Assembly: GCA_010157825.1 (NCBI GenBank)
Contig: VFSE01000283.1
Location: 312,001-376,000 of the forward strand
Length of the DNA stretch: 64,000 nt
DNA from: Vickermania ingenoplastis
Lineage: Eukaryota; Euglenozoa; Kinetoplastea; Trypanosomatida; Trypanosomatidae
Direction: 5' to 3'
Shown here in pieces: positions 59,337-64,000 of this stretch. The notes below the pieces were generated by a model. It did no database searches, was not told the DNA's origin, and was given only the letters and a program-made list of their open reading frames with translations. The stretch's first letter is position 1. Every line of letters begins with the position of its first letter. Made by a program: the position numbers and the translations under genes.

Positions 59337-62300
59337 ATGGGCAAGCGTGTTAAAGAGGAAGAGAATGCGTTACCCCACCGAGGTACTACCAGGCGAGACG
59401 GCAACGGGGGTGCTGGTGGGACCCACAACCGCGGCCTGAGAGAGCGTGCTGGCACCAAGCGATCGCGGGAACCCTCCTCCTCCTCTACCTCCTCTGATTC
59501 CTCCAGCGTGACCAGCATGAGCAGCTCGATTGATTCTGGCAGCAGCCTCAGCAGTAGCCTCCGCAGCAGTAGCGAGGATGAGGAGCACCAACCACGGCGC
59601 GGGCGCGGGCGTGGGCGTGGGCGTGGGCGTGGCCGCGGCAGCCAACGCGGAGGCCCCATGGGAATCTCCAGCAGCGCACAACGCCGACTCGATTCCTACT
59701 TTGGCATGAGTGACACCGCCGCTGATGAGACGAGGGGATATGACACCCCTTCCACGACGCAGAAGAGAAAGTATGGGAGGAACAAGGGCGGCTCGGGGGC
59801 AGCAGAAGAAGCGGGAGCCGGTTGGGACGCCCGCGTGGGCCCACAGAAGATGACCCGCCGGATCACAGCCAAGAACTTCGCGTCTCCCAAGCTCCATCGC
59901 CTGTTCGAGCAGCAGATTGAGAAGGCGCAGGAGTCGTTCTTGTCGGGGGACTACCCCGCCGCGGAGCACCACGCGACCAAGGCGCTGTCGATTCGGCCCA
60001 CCCCTCACCTTTTCGCCCTGTTGGGCGTCATTGCGGAGTCCCGCGGGCAGTTTGAGCGGGCGAGCGACTTTCGTTTGCTGCAGGCCTTCCTTTCCCGGGA
60101 TCGAGTACTGTGGGAGGAGCTGCTCCATGAATTCCTGCACCAGCAGCTGTTCTACAAATCGGTGGTGTGCCTGCAGCGCCTCTCAAGCCTCGAAAAGAGT
60201 GACAAGGAGCGGTATCGCACGCTGCAGCTCCAGCTCGCCGACCTACTGGTGGGCCTCGGAGAGATACGCCGGGCTATGACGGTACTCGTCCCGCTCTGGG
60301 AGAGCAGTAATTGCAGCGACTTCGAGGTCTTCGCTCAACTCGCAGGGCTCTACTTCCAGTTGGATAAGTGGCACGCTCTGGAGCGGCTGATCGACGCCAG
60401 CCTGCGATATTTCGGAGTGCAGCGCGTCGATCCTTCAATGACGACCGTGCCGGCAGAGAATGGAGCGGCGGGCACTGGAGCCGGGGATGGGCTGCTCGAC
60501 CATTCCGGTGCAAGAGCGTCGCCAGGTTCCATTCCCGGGCAGTTTGGGAGCACCCGCTGGGCTCTCGTAGGCGATACGTCTCGTCTTGCTCCTCCTCTCA
60601 GCCCGGCCGCGGCGGCGGGGGGAAAGGAGGAGCCCCACACCCCTCCGAGCCGACGACGGGTGTGCTTTGAGGACGAGCCAGAAGGCAACAACAACAACAA
60701 GTGCAACAACAAGAGCAAGGAAAGTGCATCCTTCCTTTCCAGTGCCGAGTTGTCTGAGGCAGCTGCCGCGGAGCTTCGACGACCAGAGAAGCGTCAGGCG
60801 TTCCTCACGCTCCTCAACGTCTACACGGAGCTGCTCAACGAACTTGGACGATTTCAGGAAACAGTAGAATTCGTTCGGTTTGCGTGTGCCTGCCTGAACA
60901 TGGATAGCGTTCTGGATTTCCCGCCGGATATTTTGTTTCGGTACGCAACGGCGTGCGGTTTTGTTGGTGGTGTGATGGAGGAGCCGTGCCGAGACGTACT
61001 CCAGCATCTCCTTTCGACCTGCCCCATGAGCGAGTACGCCGATGTCCTCCTGGACGCCGCTCGAAGTCTGCTGAAAGCGGGGATGTGCGAGCTGAGCCGT
61101 ACCGTGTTCAACGTCCTCACGCGTTATTACAACTTTCAGCTCAAACAAGAAGAGAAGAAGCTGGAGAGGGTCAAGGCAGCCGTAGTGAAGCAACGCGAAG
61201 AGTGGGAGCGGCTGGCGGCGGCCTACAGAAAGAAGAAGAAGGAGGAGGAGGAGGAGGAACAGAAGAGAATGCCGACGGGCGCTGACCATCCTCCTCCTCC
61301 TTCTTCTTCTTTAGCTCACCACGACCCGCACCCTGGCGGAGTGGGATCCTCGTCCACCACGACAACCCTCCGCACCGCCCTGACCAACTGCCGTACGCAA
61401 TTAGAGCGTGCGCACCAGGAGCTCAAGGAGCAGCTACAGCAGTGCGAGGATACGAGCCTTATCCTCGCCGAGAGTTACTTTGGCCTGGCGGAATGCAGCA
61501 TGAAAGAACAGTATTTTGACTCCACAGAGGCGGCGGAGCTGGCGAAGCAGGCGCTTACGTTTAATCCCGTGCACCTCAAGGCCCGCCTGCTGCTGGGCCA
61601 GCACTACCTCTACCAGATGAACGACACACACTCGGCGATTGAAGCGCTGACACCACTCCCCGATGAGCCGGCGATGAACCGCGTGCAACTCGGCGCCGCG
61701 TCGGTGTCTGTCCTCCACCACACGGGGCAGTACGACAAGGCAATCCAACTGGGGATCGTCGTCTTTCAGCTGATCCTCTCCACCCCGGATGATGAAGGGG
61801 ATGCGGAGTCGGTCATCCCCGGCCGATCGTCCACGCGCTCCGCCCATGCGCCGCTGCGGCTCCCTGTCCTTTCCCGAGCCACCTCTGCCATCGTCCCCGC
61901 TTGCAACCTCCAGCAGATGCTGCACGGCCCGCAGGGCACCAACAGCGCCGCCTCGTCGCGGGCCGGCCATCTCGTTCGCAGTGTGGCGTCCTCCATCCGT
62001 TCCGAGACGTCGGTGTTCCGCCAGCTGCTGGACCGCCGCGGCCGACAGGCCTTAACCACCACGGTATACGGTGCCTCCGCGGCCCAATCGATTGCCGCTG
62101 GATGGGATAGGGAAGTCGAGGAGGCGAAGCTCAAGGACAGCGGGACCATCTTCCGTTTCAGTCGTTCTCGGCGGACACAAAAGAAACCAGCGCAGGAGCA
62201 GGAACAAGAAGCACCACCACAGCAGAAAGCGGAGGAGGAGGAAATTGACGAAGACGCGAACCCGCCCCAGGCGCCGTGGGAGGAGGAGGACGAGGCGGCA

Positions 62301-64000
62301 GCAGAGCGGCGGCGCCGGCGGCGAGACGCCGTTGCTCACCTGCCCGCCTCCGCCTACTGGGTGGTCAAGCAGGAGGAGGCGGAGGGCGAAGAGGACCCAA
62401 CCACGGACGACCACAACGCCTCCGCGGCTCCCTTCCACCCAGCCCATTCCACAGCAGCAGCAGACACCTCCCAGCAGCAGCAGCAGCAGCAGGAGGAGGA
62501 GGAGAAGACGTCACACGTTTCTCAACGCAAGCGAAAACGCGAGGAGGAAGAGGCGGCGAAGCGTAAGGACGCTGTCCTTCCGGCGTACGGGAACGCCACC
62601 ACGGCGGACGAACGTGAGCGGGATCTACAAGAGCTCGAGACGTGGGCACAGGAAAGCACCACCGCGAGCCACTCAACAACAAGGACAAGACGAACTGAGT
62701 CAAAGGAGGTAAAGGGGGGGGATCCCGCGGTGGGAGAGGTGTCTCGTGGCGATGATCCACAAAGCTCGGCAACGAGAAGCAATAGTGAAGCGGAAGCCAA
62801 TGCGGAGGAGGAGGAAGTGCAGGAGGACGAGCTGCCCACGCTGGATGAGCTCGCGCAGCAGTTTCACGACCGGGGAATGGCGCAATTGTTCCTGGAGGCG
62901 ACCGCCGGGAGCTGGGAGGGCCTCTCACAGCAGCAGCAGCAGCTCCAAAGTACTGGCGTGGGGCAGCAACAGGAGCTGGCCTACTGGGTTCGACAGGCGA
63001 ACGACACGGCGGCGGGTGGCGGCCTTCTCTCCGTCGAGGACTCGTGCCTCGTGCTGCCGCCCTCGCTGCGCATGGCGGGCCTCCCTGCGGACCCGCTGCT
63101 GGCCAAGGGCCCCACACCAACGGGGCTGCCGCTGGCCCAGGACCACGACCCCACCTTGGCCGCCGTCCTCCACAACGTCAGTGTCCGAGAAGTGATTGAT
63201 GCTCTCGGCCGCCATGCGTTAATGGAGCTCGCGAGCAACATCATGGACTGCTACCGGGCCATGGGGGAGATGGCGGAGGCGAAGGAGTTCGCGGTGGTCG
63301 TCCTCACCAAGTTCGCGGCCCGGAGGGTCTTGCCTGCGGTGCGGCTCGTGCTCGAGCGCCCCCTGCGTGTGGGGCTCATGAAGGCGGCGATCGCGATGGG
63401 CGACAGCGCCGATGCGCTGCGCATTGGCCTCCGACTTCTGCGACAGGTGAAGGAAGGCGAGGGGGAACGCAGCCAGGAGTGGGTAGATGCCCTGGAGCTG
63501 CTGCACGGCCTCCAGTCGCGCTGCGACGACCGCTCGGGCCTCCTTTCCCGGCAGGTACTGGATGGCGACGACTCCCCCGCACTGCTCATCCTGCTTGCGA
63601 ACCGGTCCTTCCAGACAAGATCCTGGCGGCGGGCCCTTGCCCTGTACATCGCGGCGTGGAACCAGCGCCCAAAGAACCTCTACCTGCTCTTCACCATCGG
63701 CCTGCTCTACTTTTTCTGCAGCCACCAGCGGTTCACGCTATTTCCAGAGGGGTGCATCACAGCCGGCATCCACTTCTTTGATCTGTACTACACCTTCATG
63801 ACGGAGGCGTTCAACAAGGGTCTCGTGGAGCCCTTCCGACTCGGAGAGGCCGTCTACAACCTCGCGAGAGCTTTTCAGTTCGTCAAGCAATACGCCAAAG
63901 CCATCCCGCTCTACGAGCGCATCGTGCACCACCTCCGTGTCCCTGAAGAGTGTACAGAGGCGGTGCGGCGTGCGGCGGGGTTCAATCTCTATTACGTCTT
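59337..64000 (+). CDS. TPR protein resembling TFIIIC subunit tau131/GTF3C3 (runs off right edge)
   Basis: One uninterrupted frame from the ATG at 59337 (MGKRVKEEENAL) gives at least 1554 residues. The N-terminus is disordered: Ser-rich, then an RGRGRG tract at about 86-105. Around residues 185-345 lies a set of TPR-like helices (FLSGDYPAAEHHATKALSI, LFALLGVIAESRGQFERAS, LADLLVGLGEIRRAMTVL). This matches the arrangement in the TFIIIC subunit that recruits TFIIIB for RNA polymerase III genes. A Lys/Glu coiled coil near 620-645, a second TPR set, and a long charged, Gln-rich insertion (about 930-1150) follow. At the right edge more TPRs appear (VYNLARAFQFVKQYAKAIPL, AAGFNLYYV), as in the family's C-terminal array. 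It is longer than human (886) or yeast (1025) homologues because of the insertions. Another large TPR protein is possible. Confidence 0.65.
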   Translation, partial: MGKRVKEEENALPHRGTTRRDGNGGAGGTHNRGLRERAGTKRSREPSSSSTSSDSSSVTSMSSSIDSGSSLSSSLRSSSEDEEHQPRRGRGRGRGRGRGRGSQRGGPMGISSSAQRRLDSYFGMSDTAADETRGYDTPSTTQKRKYGRNKGGSGAAEEAGAGWDARVGPQKMTRRITAKNFASPKLHRLFEQQIEKAQESFLSGDYPAAEHHATKALSIRPTPHLFALLGVIAESRGQFERASDFRLLQAFLSRDRVLWEELLHEFLHQQLFYKSVVCLQRLSSLEKSDKERYRTLQLQLADLLVGLGEIRRAMTVLVPLWESSNCSDFEVFAQLAGLYFQLDKWHALERLIDASLRYFGVQRVDPSMTTVPAENGAAGTGAGDGLLDHSGARASPGSIPGQFGSTRWALVGDTSRLAPPLSPAAAAGGKEEPHTPPSRRRVCFEDEPEGNNNNKCNNKSKESASFLSSAELSEAAAAELRRPEKRQAFLTLLNVYTELLNELGRFQETVEFVRFACACLNMDSVLDFPPDILFRYATACGFVGGVMEEPCRDVLQHLLSTCPMSEYADVLLDAARSLLKAGMCELSRTVFNVLTRYYNFQLKQEEKKLERVKAAVVKQREEWERLAAAYRKKKKEEEEEEQKRMPTGADHPPPPSSSLAHHDPHPGGVGSSSTTTTLRTALTNCRTQLERAHQELKEQLQQCEDTSLILAESYFGLAECSMKEQYFDSTEAAELAKQALTFNPVHLKARLLLGQHYLYQMNDTHSAIEALTPLPDEPAMNRVQLGAASVSVLHHTGQYDKAIQLGIVVFQLILSTPDDEGDAESVIPGRSSTRSAHAPLRLPVLSRATSAIVPACNLQQMLHGPQGTNSAASSRAGHLVRSVASSIRSETSVFRQLLDRRGRQALTTTVYGASAAQSIAAGWDREVEEAKLKDSGTIFRFSRSRRTQKKPAQEQEQEAPPQQKAEEEEIDEDANPPQAPWEEEDEAAAERRRRRRDAVAHLPASAYWVVKQEEAEGEEDPTTDDHNASAAPFHPAHSTAAADTSQQQQQQQEEEEKTSHVSQRKRKREEEEAAKRKDAVLPAYGNATTADERERDLQELETWAQESTTASHSTTRTRRTESKEVKGGDPAVGEVSRGDDPQSSATRSNSEAEANAEEEEVQEDELPTLDELAQQFHDRGMAQLFLEATAGSWEGLSQQQQQLQSTGVGQQQELAYWVRQANDTAAGGGLLSVEDSCLVLPPSLRMAGLPADPLLAKGPTPTGLPLAQDHDPTLAAVLHNVSVREVIDALGRHALMELASNIMDCYRAMGEMAEAKEFAVVVLTKFAARRVLPAVRLVLERPLRVGLMKAAIAMGDSADALRIGLRLLRQVKEGEGERSQEWVDALELLHGLQSRCDDRSGLLSRQVLDGDDSPALLILLANRSFQTRSWRRALALYIAAWNQRPKNLYLLFTIGLLYFFCSHQRFTLFPEGCITAGIHFFDLYYTFMTEAFNKGLVEPFRLGEAVYNLARAFQFVKQYAKAIPLYERIVHHLRVPEECTEAVRRAAGFNLYYV

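Overview
The window looks like a chromosomal segment of a kinetoplastid protist, probably a trypanosomatid or close relative. Genes are intronless and packed in two directional clusters. Pyrimidine tracts followed by AG lie just upstream of start codons, as expected for spliced-leader trans-splicing. Glucose-6-phosphate isomerase carries a C-terminal SRL peroxisome/glycosome signal. Coding DNA is GC-rich, while intergenic DNA is AT-rich and full of microsatellites. The species cannot be named from sequence alone.

Layout. Positions 1-3774 hold a minus-strand cluster: the N-terminus of DNA topoisomerase II (cut by the window edge) and a MYST-family histone acetyltransferase. Positions 3775-10160 are a long AT-rich gap between divergent clusters, a likely divergent strand-switch (transcription start) region, with one more GC-rich island at about 6.3-7.6 kb. 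From 10161 to the end everything is on the plus strand: a 77-residue unknown protein, V-ATPase subunit F, two tandem glucose-6-phosphate isomerase genes (only the first has the glycosomal signal), a 35-kb tandem array of twelve related major-facilitator transporters (16.4-51.6 kb), a small OsmC-like mitochondrial protein, a very large low-complexity coiled-coil protein, a 56-residue Sec61 beta homologue, and a TPR protein resembling the TFIIIC tau131/GTF3C3 subunit that runs off the right end.

The transporter array dominates the window. All copies share a short motif before TM1, MFS motif A (WGWLSDxYGRK), a DHA1-type motif C in TM5, an acidic or proline-rich central loop, and a C-terminal cytosolic module built around YRSL and a VADW..R.APRGRG..LQHEDWR signature. 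Blocks of near-identity shared between different pairs of copies show repeated gene conversion. One copy is a clear pseudogene. Three others, plus isomerase copy 2, the acetyltransferase and the large low-complexity gene, are interrupted by single-base length differences, most of them in homopolymer runs. Several of these may be assembly errors rather than real damage.

No retroelement, virus-like element, rRNA, tRNA or CRISPR array was recognised.
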